DNA of 64,000 bases from Agelaius tricolor (GCA_023055355.1 JALJCS010000012.1:12126501-12190500); one strand, 5' to 3'; shown: positions 22,349 to 36,000, numbered from the stretch's first letter. Notes: generated by a model not told the origin, from the letters alone. Program-made: numbers and translations.

Positions 22349-22700
22349 GGGGCAGGAATAGGCATGCCAGCATGATCCCAGCAGGGCCCCAGCATTGCTG
22401 CTCCTACAGCTTTCTGAGCTGCACCTGCCTTGGGTTTGGGCTAGTGTTATGGCCAGGGTTAGGGTTGAGAGAGTCAAATACCCTACAGCTCCAAGGACAC
22501 TGGGGCAGGAAAGGACATGCCAAGGTGATCCTGGCAGGGCATTGACATTGCTGCTCCTGCATCTCTCTGATCTGAACCAGCCATGGTGTTTGGGTTGGGC
22601 CAGGGTTAATGGTATGGTTAGGGTTAAGAGATTCAGAGAGCCTACAGGTCCAAGAACACTGGTGCTGGAATAGGCATGCCAAGGGGATTCTCCCAAGGTT
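22349..22700 (+). repeat. Tandem ~155-bp repeat with telomere-like motif
   Basis: Two full units and the start of a third begin at 22349, 22502 and 22661 (periods 153 and 159). Each runs through GGCATGCC-like sequence, CAGGGC..CATTG, GCTGCTCCTRCA, TTTCTGA/TCTCTGA, TTTGGGTTGGGC and a telomere-like block, then CCTACAG and AAGRACACT. The telomere-like blocks are GGGTTAGGGTT at 22456-22466 and GGTTAGGGTTA at 22616-22626. The units differ by many substitutions, so the array is old. I do not recognise the family. A T-run at about 22260-22273 sits just before it. Confidence 0.85.
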
Positions 22701-22984
22701 ATTCTTTGTGTGGGTTTTGACCATATTGAATAAGGCTTCACAGGTTTTTTACAATAGTAATATTTCACATTATGTGCTGGAGTTCACACCCTCTCCCCAA
22801 GGGGGTGAAGCCCACAAGCTCCTGTGAAATGGCAAGGTGTTGGGAAAGCAAAATAGAGTGATAACATAAAGGCAGAAGTTTTGTTCTAGCTCATCCCGTG
22901 AGCTCTGCTGTTCAAGATTGTGCTGATAGCTTGCAGGAGGCCTATCAAAAGAGGCTGCTTCTTGTGGGTTCCAGTCTGCAGCAC
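22701..22984. other. Spacer between inverted repeat blocks
   Basis: About 285 bases separate the forward and reversed copies of the ~155-bp unit. It is mixed-composition sequence and includes a CTCTCCCCAAGGGGGTGAAG stretch with a short CCCCAAGGGGG palindrome. No gene, LTR ends or known repeat is recognised. Its position makes it the loop of a large inverted repeat. Confidence 0.5.
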
Positions 22985-23225
22985 CAGGTCCCTGCCCCAG
23001 TGCTCCCAGACCTGTAGGATACTGGACTCTCTACACCCTAACCCTAATCTCAGCCTTCACCCTGAACCTAGCCCAAGCCCAATACATGGCTGGTCCAGAT
23101 CAGAAATCTGTAGGAGCAGCAGTGTTGATGCCCTGCTGGGATGGTTTTGGCATGCCTTTTCTAGCCCTAATGTTCTTGGAGGTCCAGTATATTTGACTCT
23201 AACCCTCACCTTAAACCAAGTAAAG
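22985..23225 (-). repeat. Reversed copies of the ~155-bp telomere-like repeat
   Basis: Read in reverse complement, this block follows the same order as the units at 22349-22700. It has a GGGCATC..CACTGCTGCTCCTACA block, TTTCTGATCTG, CCAGCCATG, TTGGGCTTGGGC, a TTAGGGTTAGGG block (23036-23047), TAGAGAGTC, CCTACAGGTC and GGGGCAGGG. A partial neighbouring unit with GAGGGTTAGAGTCAAATA lies at about 23160-23222. The block therefore lies opposite in orientation to the first array. Confidence 0.8.
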
Positions 23226-26200
23226 TGCAAAACAATTGTTTTCTCCCATTCAGTGTCTTGAGTTCTAATGTCCTTCTTCTAGTCATGAAAAGGAATTGCT
23301 TTTCATTAGTTTATTCTCTCTCTTCATTCTCATCCCAAAAGCTGCAGAGTGCTTTTTGGATACTATTATTAGATATCAGGGATTATAATTTCTCTGTTGC
23401 CAACTTGCTCTATCAGTATTTGTTCATTTGAACCTTCTTATCTTGGTATCAAGAGGCCTCATGGCAGTGAAGGAGTGGCAAGGTGATGGGTTTATTGCAC
23501 CATACACTGTACTAACAGCCTCAAGTGAGGTGCCTGTGTCTTGAGACATGTGTTTAGGTAAGGGCAGTGCCCAGTGAAAGTTTTTAGTCCTCTTTAATCT
23601 GGTAGGGCAGAGGTTGCAGGACAGAAGGCTGGAGGGGTAATCTTAGGACACTGGCAACCTGTAGGTAAAACAGTTGCCTCAGCCTTGAGACTGTCTCAGT
23701 TCACAGGGGAACTGTATAACCAACTTGTGACATGGCAGATACCACATAATAAGCAGTCTGTTTAATATTGTTTAATGGGGAAATTTTATCTTTAAGGTCC
23801 CTGTACTGGTGAATTACTGATAAGGATAATGGGAGTTATGATGACAAGCAGATCCCAAGGATTGGGCTTTTTTGTACCATGGGCTGTTCAGATCTATTTT
23901 GAGATTTGCAGCTGTTAGTTTTCCCCTGTCTTTAACCCCTGTTAGCAGACAGAGTATGTTATAACCCAGGTGCCCTCAACATTATTCACACCAAAGTGTT
24001 CTTCTGACACTTGAAACAGTGTGCCTGCGACGTCTTGCATCCATTTGCATTTCTGCTTTTGGAGCAACAGCTTTGGGGAGCAACAAAAGAGGAGATTGAG
24101 GGTAGGAAAAAACACACTAAATATCTGAGCTATAAATGGGAGCATAGTTTTTTTAACAAACTGTACCTCATAGTTTAAGGGCAAATATTTTCAAGTTGCT
24201 GCTTTGCTAGAAATGTGTCAAAAGGCTGGTAACACAATCTTGGAAGCTATTTTTTTTTCCCCACTTACTGTTTAAAATCATTATCCTTCTGACTTGCAGA
24301 TCTGGCATCCTCAGTGTATTGATTTTCATATTTAAAAAATAAATTGGGTGATCCTTACCCTGGTAGGTCTGGCATCCTGCATTTATTTAGGCATAAAAGA
24401 CAAAATTTATAGGTTGAAATGATGTATTTTATTGGAACATCTGATCTAGCTGGAAGAAAGTTGGAAAGCATTTGGGCACAAGGTCTCCACATTAGGCTTC
24501 ACAAAATTAGTGTAGACTTCAAGCTAAGGACATTAGCTGAAGAGCTGTTGTGCTTGCTGTAATCTCTGTGTATTATTCAGCTGAATAATTTCAAGGAAAT
24601 GTACAGGCAACTGTAGATGTTTTCTGGAAGACAATTCATGTGACTGTTTTGAAGGGCTGAATGTATTTTAGAAGCAGGTATGATTGCTGCAAAAGCCCCT
24701 TCAGATAAAAGGATTTCCAACTTGTTTTTTTAGGACCATAGACTGCTTCTAGAATAAGACTTTTGGATAATTCAACAAAAATAATTTGTTAGCCAAAAGT
24801 AGGTTTGACTGAAATAGTCAGTGTTTCATTTGTCATGGCCCAAAGGACTCTTCAAGAGACCTCTTATGTTTGGACCTTTTGGGGAATTGCTTTTCAGCCA
24901 AATCTGAGCCTGTGAATAACAGCAGAATAAGCACTGCATGTAATCCCACATTAAATTGTCAGTCATAGTCAATGTTACTTTTTTCTTTTTTTTCCCCACT
25001 TAACTACACTGTGGAGTTGTTGGAACATGAGGCTGATTCCAAAGGGGGAAGCATTTAGTTGTAAAATAGGATGTATGGTGCATATAAGTCTTAGGGTCTG
25101 AGCTGTTAATCCCACTCACAAGAGGAGAATTTGGAGATAGAAGTCACTTGTTTCAGCATGTGCTTGGAGGACCTTCTCATTACTGGGGGTTTTGGCTTTG
25201 TAGTTATTTCCCCACTACTGAAGGGAGAAATGTTTAATGTAAGTAAATGCAGTCTAACATGGAGGCTGGTAGCACTAGAGCTAGGAGTAAATTAAAAAAA
25301 TCCCACTTTTGTGTGTGTATTTATGCAAGACTAATACCGAAGTCAGAACAGTACCTGGTTCTGTTTCCTTTGTGAGTACATGTAAAAGCATGAGAAGAAA
25401 TCTCCAAGTATTTAAACAATGTCATCTATACATTATTTTCAAACTTTGGAAAACTGTTCCTAGATTAAAAAATAACATCAATAAGGCTCAGCAGCCTTAT
25501 CTCACCAGTTAGAGTGATAATTATTAATGCAAACAAACTGATTCATGCTCGATGTGATAGATAGGACACTTTTAGAAGAATACTCTTTGGTCCAAACCTA
25601 ACCCTATGGGATGTTTCTGTGCGTGGAACTGATTTTGTGTTTATGTGGTTTTCTACCCTGTTTTACATTGTGTAAATTGCTCAGCTGACTGAAGGCAGTT
25701 CTGTGCTCATCAGGAATCACAGCACAGAAACTTCAGGAGGCTGATGCAGCCCCTGCAGCAAGCGTGTGGGACAATTGGCTTTGGCATCCGTGTCAGACAT
25801 TGCAGATTATCCTGTGCAGGATTGCCTGTTCCAGCAGCCCTGTGACTGCAAACTCCTGGGAGCTTGAACCTGACAGGCAATACATCTGGCCTGGGATCTA
25901 GACTCAGTCACTCAAAACCATAAAATTATCAAGAAGTTACTCACCCAGTGTGAAGTGTCCTGAGGGAATCTCTGTATTTGAACTGTTGAGCATCTGTGTG
26001 TTTTACTTGGTGGAAATATGTAAAAGAAGAGAGAGGCAGTCTGGAAGAACAGGTGGAGAAAAGAGGAGTAAGAGAAATGAAACTGGAAGCAGAGAGAAGA
26101 AGCTGAGGGCTGCAGTATTGCTGGAAGGGAATTTGTTGATTGACCACAAAGCCTTGTGAACAAGTACACACTGCATGGACACTGATGTAGTTTGCAGTGC

Positions 26201-27000
26201 ATCCCTATCCCCTCTCTTCCTCCCTTCTCTCCAATGAATGCTGCTCATGGCCTTGCTGAGGTTTGATTGTTTGCTTTGTGGCTCATTCTGGATATCTTTA
26301 AGGTCCTGTGTAAAAGTAGATATTGTGCTGCTGGGTTGAGCAGATGAGCTTGCATTATTCTGGAAGAATTTGTATGTCTAACTTTACTATTTTTGAGACT
26401 GTAAATCTACAGTGATTCCCTTTCAGTAGACTAAAGATGTTCAGATAAGGATAGTGTGATTTACTATGCCAATAAATTATTGATGAGAGGCAGCTGAAGC
26501 AATAATGTGGGTTTTTCTCTGCCAGTTGGGGCCTGAAAGGCAAAGCTGCAAATACAGTTTCTGACACCAAAAGGCATAGTTCTTCCATCTTTGTTAGAAC
26601 AAAGACTATGGATGTGAAATAATCCTGTCCTGGGTTGCTAACAGGCTCTTGGTGCTGCTCTCCAGTGTGGGACCTGTCTCAGTCCTCCCTGCAGTGCTGC
26701 AGAAACCCTTGTGTGCCTCAAACAGACCTGGCCTGGTGGTCTCTGCTGAAAGCCCTGGGATTAAGGCAGAAGGGGGAGAGCTTTCCACAGGGCAGGTCTA
26801 AGCACTTAATACCAGAACTCAGCATCATGTGTTTCTTACCTTCATTCTTCATTCAAGTCTTTTTGAACACGATCAAGGGCATGTTTCTTTGCTTTCTTTG
26901 CTTTCAGTTGAATTAGGTCGTTAGGTTGAAATTAGCATACAGTAAATTGGGAAAGCAGCAATTGCCTACAATAACAGAGCCTGGGCGCTAAGCACAGCTC
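23226..27000. other. Intergenic, no gene seen
   Basis: No gene or identifiable repeat. All open frames are under 100 codons and unrecognised. Confidence 0.55.
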
Positions 27001-27260
27001 AACATCTTTTCCTAAAAAGAAAAGCTACCCTTAAAGCAGAGAAAGTGAGCTGAATTTGCAAAAATGTTACCTTTTATTCCTTGCGGGATCCTCTGCGATT
27101 GCTCCCAAATCAACGCTGTGCAGAACAATGGAGCTATTGTCTGTGGGCTGGCAGCAGCATTTGCACAGCTTGCCTCAATGAATATTTTGTCAGAACGGTT
27201 TGTGCATTGCCAAACTATGCTAACCTCCACCCCCCAAGTTGGAGCTAATTAGTAATGCAT
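27001..27260. promoter_or_regulatory. Candidate conserved regulatory element
   Basis: A non-repetitive stretch of balanced composition with several CpGs, unusual among its AT-rich neighbours. It contains an inverted pair of SOX-type cores (ACAAT at 27125-27129 and ATTGT at 27136-27140, six bases apart) and a homeodomain-like TAATTAG near 27247. Such spacing can suit SOX dimer binding. Enhancer status is a guess from motif content, since conservation could not be checked. Confidence 0.25.
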
Positions 27261-30200
27261 AACAGAGGAAGTGCCTTTGTTTCTTGTCCTCTCCCTGAAA
27301 GAATAATTTGACCTGCTAGTGGATAACTTTTGGGACTATGGGAAGAACAGGCCACAGAAATGTTTTTCTTATAGTAAAGATGCAGCAGGAGGAATTCTCT
27401 GTGTTTCAGAGCCTTTCTTGGGATTGTTTGCTTGCCAAACATTAAATATACCATGGAAAAATGACTTTGTTTCTCAGAATTTGCCTTTTTGTCCCCTCTG
27501 TTTTTTTACGAAACTGGATTTACTTGTTCTCCTGTTAAACAAATAGTTCACAAGCCCATGCTCTGTCATACCCACCATTTGTTAGTTTATAATCAAAAGT
27601 TCTTCTGATTTTTCTTCCTTTCTCCACCCACACCCCAGCATCCCTGTGAATTCTTTTGAGGAGGCTGCAGCTCTCTGAGCCCTTTAGATGAGCTCTGAGA
27701 AAAGCATTATGAGCAGTGCAGTGGCCTCCTCCAGGCTGTGTCTCTTCTGAAGATGGCAAAATGTAAATTAGCTGTTGGTAAAATCCCAGATTCATTCCTG
27801 TTTTATAGCTAAGAATGGCTCAAGTAAAAATCTAATTTACAACATAGTCTGAGGGAAATGCTTAATTATGTACCAGGGAGGAGAAAATGGTTAAGGGGGA
27901 AATGACAACAAGCCCAAAAAACATCAAAACTAATGTATGCTCTGAGAATCCACAAGAACTGAAGCAGACAACATAATTCATGAAAAACTATATAGGTTTT
28001 CTCATTCCTTGAAGGAAGAGAGATATTCTGCATTAATGTTGCCCTGAACAAAGCCATTTTATCTTCTAGGGCTGATTTTGTATTCAGTGATATTAAAATA
28101 ATTCAAATTCAAATTACTTCTTGTCTTGAAATCACTTAAAGATAGGTTTGTCCCTAATTTCTGATAACTTATTCTTCACATACTGCTTTTCATCACTGGG
28201 CATTGTGCTCTGCTGCATCCTTTTATTCATGGGAACTCTGACCACCATCTCAGGCCAGAATAATTTAGTAAGGTTGCTATTGGGTTTGCCAGCAAAAGTG
28301 AGAAGTCTCATTTTCTTCTTTTATTAAAAGTTCCAGCTTTTGGTATTGCTGAGGATAATGAAATAGTTTATAGCAGTAAACCTCAGGAGAAACTCCTGCA
28401 GTTGTTGTTGAACTTCTCATAGCTGGTCCTTGGCTGTGTCTGTGGATCTTTGGAATTTCATTACTTGTGAAATATTTTGTTTAAATAGAAAAATGAATTC
28501 TGAATCCCATAGAAGACATCATCAAATTGAGTGAAACTGAAGATGTTGAGTTATAAGTGTTTTCTTGGTTATTTTTAATTAGAGCATTGATGACAAGACT
28601 TCTGTTGCTGTCCAGGTCTTGGCATAGTTAAAGTTGTCACATGCCCTATTCTCATTTGCTCTTTCCATGAGTTCAAGGCTTCTATTGACTTAGCTATATT
28701 TCAATTTAGCATGATTTACTGAGAGTTTAAGACACTTATGAAACAAAATTTTACTGAAATAGCTGTTTGAACACAACAAAAGATGATGATGAAGCTACTC
28801 TGTAAAATACTTCCCTGAAAGCAGTTTTGCATTTGCTTTTGCAAATAAATCTTTATTCAGCACAGCTCAAAGGTAGTGTCAAAATGTGCTTGGCTGTCTC
28901 AAGTTTTTGATCTTGATAGGAGAATTATTTGAAACAGTTAGGAGGTCAAATAATCGTGGAATTAAGAGAAGGGGTAAACAGTGAGAGTGACTGAGAGCAT
29001 GGCACTCCTATCACTGGTAGAAACTAATACTGAAATGAGAGGTTTGCTTCTAAAGAATAATATAAGGGGTATATTGCTTTGATGGCATTCCTTAAAATAA
29101 TAACCTTTTCTATATGAAGCTTGCTGTAAGATGCCTGAGAAGGTTGAATGTAAATTGGTGCATCCTCTGAAAAGCTGGAACACTTCAGGGATCATGTTGA
29201 AACAATTAGAGTTGGAATCTTAGTCCTGGTGGCAGGAGCAGTGTCACCTCTGGTCAGTAGATGTTGTCTGTGGTCTGTGCAGTGATGCTGCTGGCTCAGT
29301 AAGGCTGGGTGTAGGATCCTGGAATTATCATCTGATGAAAAGGCTGCTGACCATACACCAAATATCTCGTCCATCCTGCAGAAGGTCTCCCTCCTGTATA
29401 ATACAGCATAAAGTTATTTTCCATCTATTACACTGATTCCCTTGAATAAAATGTATCTCACAATCATTCTGTATGTTAATTCTTCTGTCTCCTTGTAAAT
29501 GTGTTTTGTGATAAATTCACAGAGATGGAAATTGCTTAAGGTTGTCTCAGAAAAAATAGACACAAGTCAATTCTCCGGTTTTCTTTCCAATTGCAAACCT
29601 GGCTTTCAATTATAGATACTATACAAGAATTTCTCTCCAGTGAGTAGCCAGTTGTATGAGGCAGTGTGCTTTCAGGGGAGGTTCTTCAGTAGCTTTATCC
29701 CTAATGCCAGCACATATGGGAGCTTTTTGAGCAGTTCTGCAGGAATGTACATCATCTTGCTAGCCCATATGTTCATAAAGAACAGGAATGTAGAAGTCTT
29801 CCAGTATTTTTTGGGCACAATTATTAAAATGTTTCCTGTTTTTTCAGTCCAAGTGATCAACTGTGGCATTAACATCATGTTGGGATGTGATAGCGTGTGC
29901 AGTTTCTCTGAGGAAAAGCAAGATGCAGATTTTAAGGGATTAGTAGGAGCATTTCTTTACTTCAGTCCAGGGTAGAACTGATCCTTGTGGAGACTCAAGG
30001 ACTGCAGCTGTGGTAAAACTCCCTTCTGAGAGCAGGCATGCTTTTGGATCATGGTCTGAGCTTTTGAGAGCAAACTTGGGATCCTGAATGGGCTTGTGCA
30101 GGCCCTGGTGGATCCCAGGGATCTGCAGTCTTAGTGATATGGATGAGAGCTGTCTAGCCAAAGCTGGTTTGAGTGTTTTCTTATGTACTGCAGATACAGT

Positions 30201-32400
30201 TCTTGACTGCATTGCAGATAACTGTATATATAACTTGATTTATGTATGTACATATTTATTCACCCTGAAACAGAGAAACACAAAGACTGTGTGCAGCATT
30301 ATCCTTGCTGTGCAGAGTCTTCCAATGGCAATAAGCTGATTTGCAGGGAAAAGCTGTGCCTTACTTGCCTTAAACCAACGTTTTCCAACTTTTCAGTAGG
30401 GTATCTTAAAGTTTTGACATGAGCTTGCATCATCCTAAAGATGGGTACACACTGATGCACAGCAAAAATAGTTGAGGAAGCTGTCTGTGAGTTGCCCCTC
30501 TGTGTGTCCTGTGATACCAGTGCAGTGGGTGTGATGCTCACAGTGGTGAACATTTGGTGAACTGCTGTCACCTCAGGTAACATGGGAGAATTGGAGAGCA
30601 TGGTGTATCCCCAAACTGTCACTGAGGCTAAGATTTTTAAAAGGATTCCTTTATTGTGGCCTTATTTAACTCTTTGAGGGTATGACTGCAATTTCTATTT
30701 ATTTTCAAAGAAGTGTTCAAGTATGTGAGAGTAGTGATATGTGAAGTGTCACAAAAAACATGGTAATCTGTAGCAAAAAGAACTAAGTGCACTCCCAGCA
30801 ATTGTGGGCTGGGGAGGGGGGAATAGCAATTTTGCCAAAGGTTCAAAGAGAATAATTTTGTTTGCCTTTACCTGCCTTTTTGAAGTTTCTGTGAACATGT
30901 GGCAGAGCCAGACTTTGAGTTCAACATGGCTCTAATTGGTGACCAAGGAAAGGAGGTGTATTTGTGTGTCGGCTGGAAAGATGTGCCTTCAAGGACTTGG
31001 CTTTGTTGATCTTGGATCTGATTTCAAACTGGCTGACTTGCAAAACAGCCCTTTAAGCTTAGATAATACTTCAGAATGACTGTCAAAACAGTAGAAAAAC
31101 CAAAAAAGTCCCATATATCTAACCCTGCAGTGTATGGCAAGAGCAGCATGGCTGGCTGTTGTGAGTGATGTGCCATAGGCATCCAGCTGTGGAGATGTAA
31201 GGCTTCTTCCTCTGGAAACATGTGTGCTTCCCTTTGTGTTTGCTGAGGCATTATCCAAACTCCAATATACAATATTTTCTTGGGAACAGAACTGCATTTT
31301 AAATGCTCTAGTGGCCTCATCAAACAGTCTGGAAGAAAGACAGTTCACTGCTGTATACATTTGAAGACAGAGGAACAATCATCCCTTTCCAAACAGGGTT
31401 ACATGGAACAGAGATTGGAGAGGTAATGCTTGTCTACAGGAAGTGGTGAGATTTTATATAGCCTCCCAAGCTGTCCTATACAACTCTGTCCCACTGGTCC
31501 AGCAGTGTATCCAGGTTTTTTCAGATGCATCTGTACATTTATGGGACGATTCAAGCATGAAGAGGTCTAATCTGCTGCTGCTTTGGACTCAGGTTTTGCA
31601 AAAATAGATTTGCCTGCCTAGGAGCTCTCTGGTTATTGAAGAGTTTGTAGGATTCCAAGAGAGCAGGGTAGCTGACTGATGCTAGAAAGAGCTGATTGTA
31701 AGCTGGAGTTTGTTTAAGAATCCTCATCTACACCATTTTTTAAACATGTGTGTTGAGTTTGACATAGGGCTGTGAATGTTTTTGTTCCATTAGAACTGCA
31801 TTTCTTTGAGTTTGGAAGTGGATGGAGAGAAAATATTCTCTTGTGACTTGCTGCTTGATGGGAGGCCAATGGTGCTCTCTGTGTGCCCAGTAAGGGGACA
31901 TTGCACACATTGTGTGCTCTGTTATTGCATGTTACAAGACAGGCTCAGGCCTTGGACACAACAGACCTTGTTGGTGAGTTCTGGGGGCTTCCTGGAGCTG
32001 CATGTGGTGTTTGGAGGCACCAGAGCTGGAGAAGGAGCCTGGCTGAGGCTGTAAGCACAGCTGTTATTCAGAGCACCTCTGCATCTGCAGGTTATAAACT
32101 GCAAATTGCTATTGCCAAGCCTGGCCTTCTCCAAGGTCTACATGCGTGTCAACAAATTAGAGCAGGAGAACAAGTGGCCTGGCACTCCTGGCTTGGCTTA
32201 CTCCCAAAAAAGATCCACCTTCACAGTCTAAATTCTCTTGACTGCAGGGAAGCAAGACATAAGTTTAATATTCAGGATAATAAACAGGGTACTGGATTTG
32301 AAGCAAGGATAATGCACCAGACAGGGAATTGTTTGTGCTGCTCTGCTTGTCTCTTCAGGCTTTTTGCCTAGCTGGCCAACACCCAGGGAGCACAAACTGC
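27261..32400. other. Intergenic, no gene seen
   Basis: No recognised gene. The minus-strand open frame at 30989-31378 (129 codons) and the plus-strand frame at 31883-32371 (162 codons) have no recognisable domain and show no splice or promoter context. I treat both as chance. Confidence 0.5.
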
Positions 32401-33060
32401 TGTGGTTTGCTCCAGGAGAGCAGCAACTGAGGGAAACTGGTAGGGAATTAAGTCCTGCTTCCCATTCCTGATGATGTGAGGCACTTAGTGAGTGCAGCAA
32501 GGGATTTGATGGTTTTTCTAAGGAAAGCAGCTTGCCAGGACTCCAGAGGGAATGGCAGCTGCTCAGGGAAAAGGAGCAAAGCATTGGGTGCAGTGGTGCA
32601 TAAGGCCAAGCCTACAGCTGTAACAGAAAATGTTATTTTAGAAATTCTGAACTGATTCAAATAACAGTCTGGCTGAACAACTTCAGGATGTACCACTGCC
32701 ACAGTGAAGGCACTGTGAGAGATCTGCCTGAAGCACTGGGGCAGCTGGAGGAGGCAGCTAAGGAAGGAAAATGGAGCAGCCTGGGGAGAGGTTTCAGGCT
32801 TGATCAGAGTCTGAGTGGGACTGTGGGTGCACTGGGACCCACCTGGGTGCAGGGGGAAGCTGTGTGGGCAGCACAGGTCTTTGTCTCGGGTGCTCTGGAT
32901 GTGCTGCATGGGAAAGTGCCCACCAGCAAAAAAAAAGGGAGAAAAGTCAGGAAGTCTGCTAATGTCCACTATGATTAAAATTGAAAGGGGAGGAATGGAG
33001 TATGGAGTGGGGAATGGAATATTGAAACATAGTGGGCAAGAGGGATTTGGAGGCTGAAAA
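32401..33060. other. Stop-poor interval, origin unknown
   Basis: The minus strand is open for 173 codons (32448-32969) and the plus strand for 96 codons (32688-32978). Neither shows a motif, signal peptide or family resemblance I recognise. It could be a degraded mobile-element piece or chance. The plus-strand frame has a Glu/Leu/Ala-rich start (about LPEALGQLEEAAKEGK) and then a Gly/Val-rich part. Confidence 0.25.
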
Positions 33061-36000
33061 TGTACACTTCTTGGAGCTGCTTCTGCTACAAATGCTCCTG
33101 TTCCTCTGTGCCATAAGTTTCTCCCCCTTGTAAAACAGGGACATTAACAATTGTCAATCTAATGTTGTGGGTATGTGCCCATCATTTGTGTGTGGGAAGG
33201 CCCAGAGACCCCACCCAGGGGCTGAATCTTGTTATACCAAGTGTTGTAAACACCAGAAGTGCCCAGACAGCTTTTAAAATAATTCATATGCAATTTAAGT
33301 GTATTTATATACCACTGTAAGGAAGCTGTTAGGAGAGTCCCAGCAATATGCTACAGCTTAAAAAAAGAGGACATAGGTGGGAAGTGAAGAATAACTGTGA
33401 AATGGCAAAAATAAAACAAATGAAGCTCACAGAGTTTTAGTTCTTAGTTATAGACAGGACATAAAGGCACATAGGCAGAATTGAGAATGGTGTTTCCTGA
33501 CCTTTCAGTGCAGATGAGGATTAAAACCAAATAAGACTTGGGATACTTAGGAGAAGGGGGCACAGAATTAGAATGGATTATGCTGCTCCTGCGGTGAGAA
33601 TAAAGGTGATCATAAATTCTTAGTCTGTAACTTCTGTGGCTTAATAAGGTGCATATTGTTAATTGCATGATTTGGAATCATAAAATAATTATTTGGTGTT
33701 CTATATGTGTTATCAGGCCCAAATGTGGTGCCTGTTTTTGTAGTGTGGTTGTTTTGTTATTTTTGTTTTGTTTCTTTTTCCAAATGAATAGTGTAGGCAG
33801 AGTGCATTCAATCCCAATCTGGTTAGAGGGAGGGTTGTTAAATGGGAAGTGGTTTATTGATTACTACTTTTGCAAGCTGTGATAGCCTACCTTTATCATT
33901 TTAAGAAATTCTTGTTTTGCCCTTTCACTTAGTGCAAGGTCACAGAACAATTGATTTGGCATTTGGTACAATTTGCAGTTAAAGGGATGAAAGCCATGGG
34001 TGAGGAACTAAAATGGTTGCAGTGTTTGCTTTACTTCTTCCTCCTGCTCTTCTCCCCTTCCCAAAATGATTACTTGCTGCGTTTTCAAGAAAGATTAATA
34101 ATCAGATTGTCAATCTGTCTACAGATTTCAGTTGGATCAAATGCCCAGCTGGATCCAATAGTTTTCTCCAGCAGGTGTTGAAGACAGAACAGGATTCTTC
34201 TGCTCTTGTCCACACCCTCCCTCCCTTTCCCTTCACTAAGAGAGTAGCAAATCCATATTACATGCTGTTATCAAAAACTGTAATTCAACATTTGGGGTGT
34301 GAGTATGGTTATTATTTATTATTTTCTATTTTAAATCCTTTATAAGGCTCTTGTCTAACATTACAGCTTTTAAATGGTAAAAAATATGATTTGACTGTTG
34401 TCTGAAGATACAATTTTGAATTTTTTTAAAAGAACTGGGGCACACCACAAACTAACACTCAACAAACTATCCATGACAAAGATGCTCCATTGTGATGTTA
34501 GGTATTGATTTGACATAATCTCCCTTATAATGCAGCATCTCTTTCTCCATAGGGCATAGAGAGCTCCTGCTGTAATTTGAGGGCTGTCAAAACTGGTGGG
34601 TATTTTTCTGCAGTGTGGATGGGCAGTGGTTTGGCTTTTGGGTTGGAACAAAAGCAACAGCAGCTGTGTTTGGCACTCCTGCCATGACAGAATTCCCCAG
34701 CAGCACAGCTGGGGTGGGTGGGCTGCTGGGCTGGGCAGGAAGGGCCCCTCCAGCCTGCCCTGGGCACCTGGGCAATGCTTGGCCAGTGTCAGCACCCTGC
34801 ACAGCTGCTGCTGTGAGCTGGGACTCACTGCAGCCCAGGAGGGAATTCACTGTGGCACGTGTTAGACAGAGTTTACATGGCTTATGTCCAGAATAGATTA
34901 TATGGGCTGTAGGTTCCTATAGGAGACACTATTCTTGCTACTGGGGACAAAAATGAAATACAGACTGCAGAGATGTCTTTCCTTTTTCTTTGTGAAGAGG
35001 AGTTTGTGATTAGAATAATTTGTCAGAGAGCAGATGCAAAAAGACAAACCAGCTTCTGTGGTCTGGTATCTAAGACCATTTTAACTTTAAAGAAAACTGT
35101 AAGGAGCAAACTGTCCCTAACCCTATTTTCACAATGAAAACAGATATATCTAATTAAAACAGAGAGAAATAAAATAAGCCTTTTGTCATTAGTGATGATC
35201 AGACACTTAAGGCTGTCAGTAGCCCAGTTCCTTCTGTGCAACCTCTCCTCTCTAGGTAATAATTGCTCTTTGTGCTTTCTTAGGGAACATTCTCTGTTAA
35301 CAACTCTATTTAGAATGTGCAAAGAGTTAATTATATCCAGTGCCTAATGAGTTCTTAGCTTCTGAGTATTTCTCTGGCTGAGGCTGAGAACTGTTGACAT
35401 ATTTTATAGGCAAACACTTTGCTGTTATCTCTGCTGTGGTGAACGGCTGCAATTGCTTTACCTTTGTAGGTGCTGGTAGAGCAGAGAGGTGGATAATCCG
35501 AATGGGAATTCCCTGAGAAAACTGCTATTAAAAAAGTGCTGTGTAAATTCCATGAGAAGTTTCTTAATTTTTGTAGCTTTGCTCTTTCAAGCCACCCAGC
35601 TTCAGGAGAAGTAGTTGTGTATAATGAGCTACCTGTGCATGGAGCCATTTACAGAGGAAATGTGGGGATGAGGTGGCAATTCCCCTAGATCTGGAAATGA
35701 CACGAAGATGCATGATTATTCCTTTACTTCATAATGGAACTGGGCTTTGTGTTTATAATATTAGATAAGCTTATTATTATTATTGCAGTTACTGCATCTT
35801 AGAAACTGCACTTGAAGATGTGGGGAAGGCTTAAGCTGTCTGTCATGCCTACCTAATTTTATTTCTAACAAAAATCTGTGTTTGAGAGCTATTGACTTTC
35901 ATGCCTTAGAGCTGGGAGTGCCCAGCACTGGACAGGAGGGAACCTTTTGGTTGTTTTTTTCTGATGTAAGTCAGGACTAAAAATCCACAGATGTGCTGAC

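Noticed and set aside
22456..22626. A genuine interstitial telomere
   Set aside because: The TTAGGG-like motifs occur only once per ~155-bp unit and are not in an uninterrupted hexamer array.
23431..23720. Possible LTR fragment
   Set aside because: Composition seemed element-like, but no TG...CA ends, target duplication or known LTR motif could be identified.
30989..31378. 129-codon minus-strand ORF
   Set aside because: No family resemblance or supporting signals.
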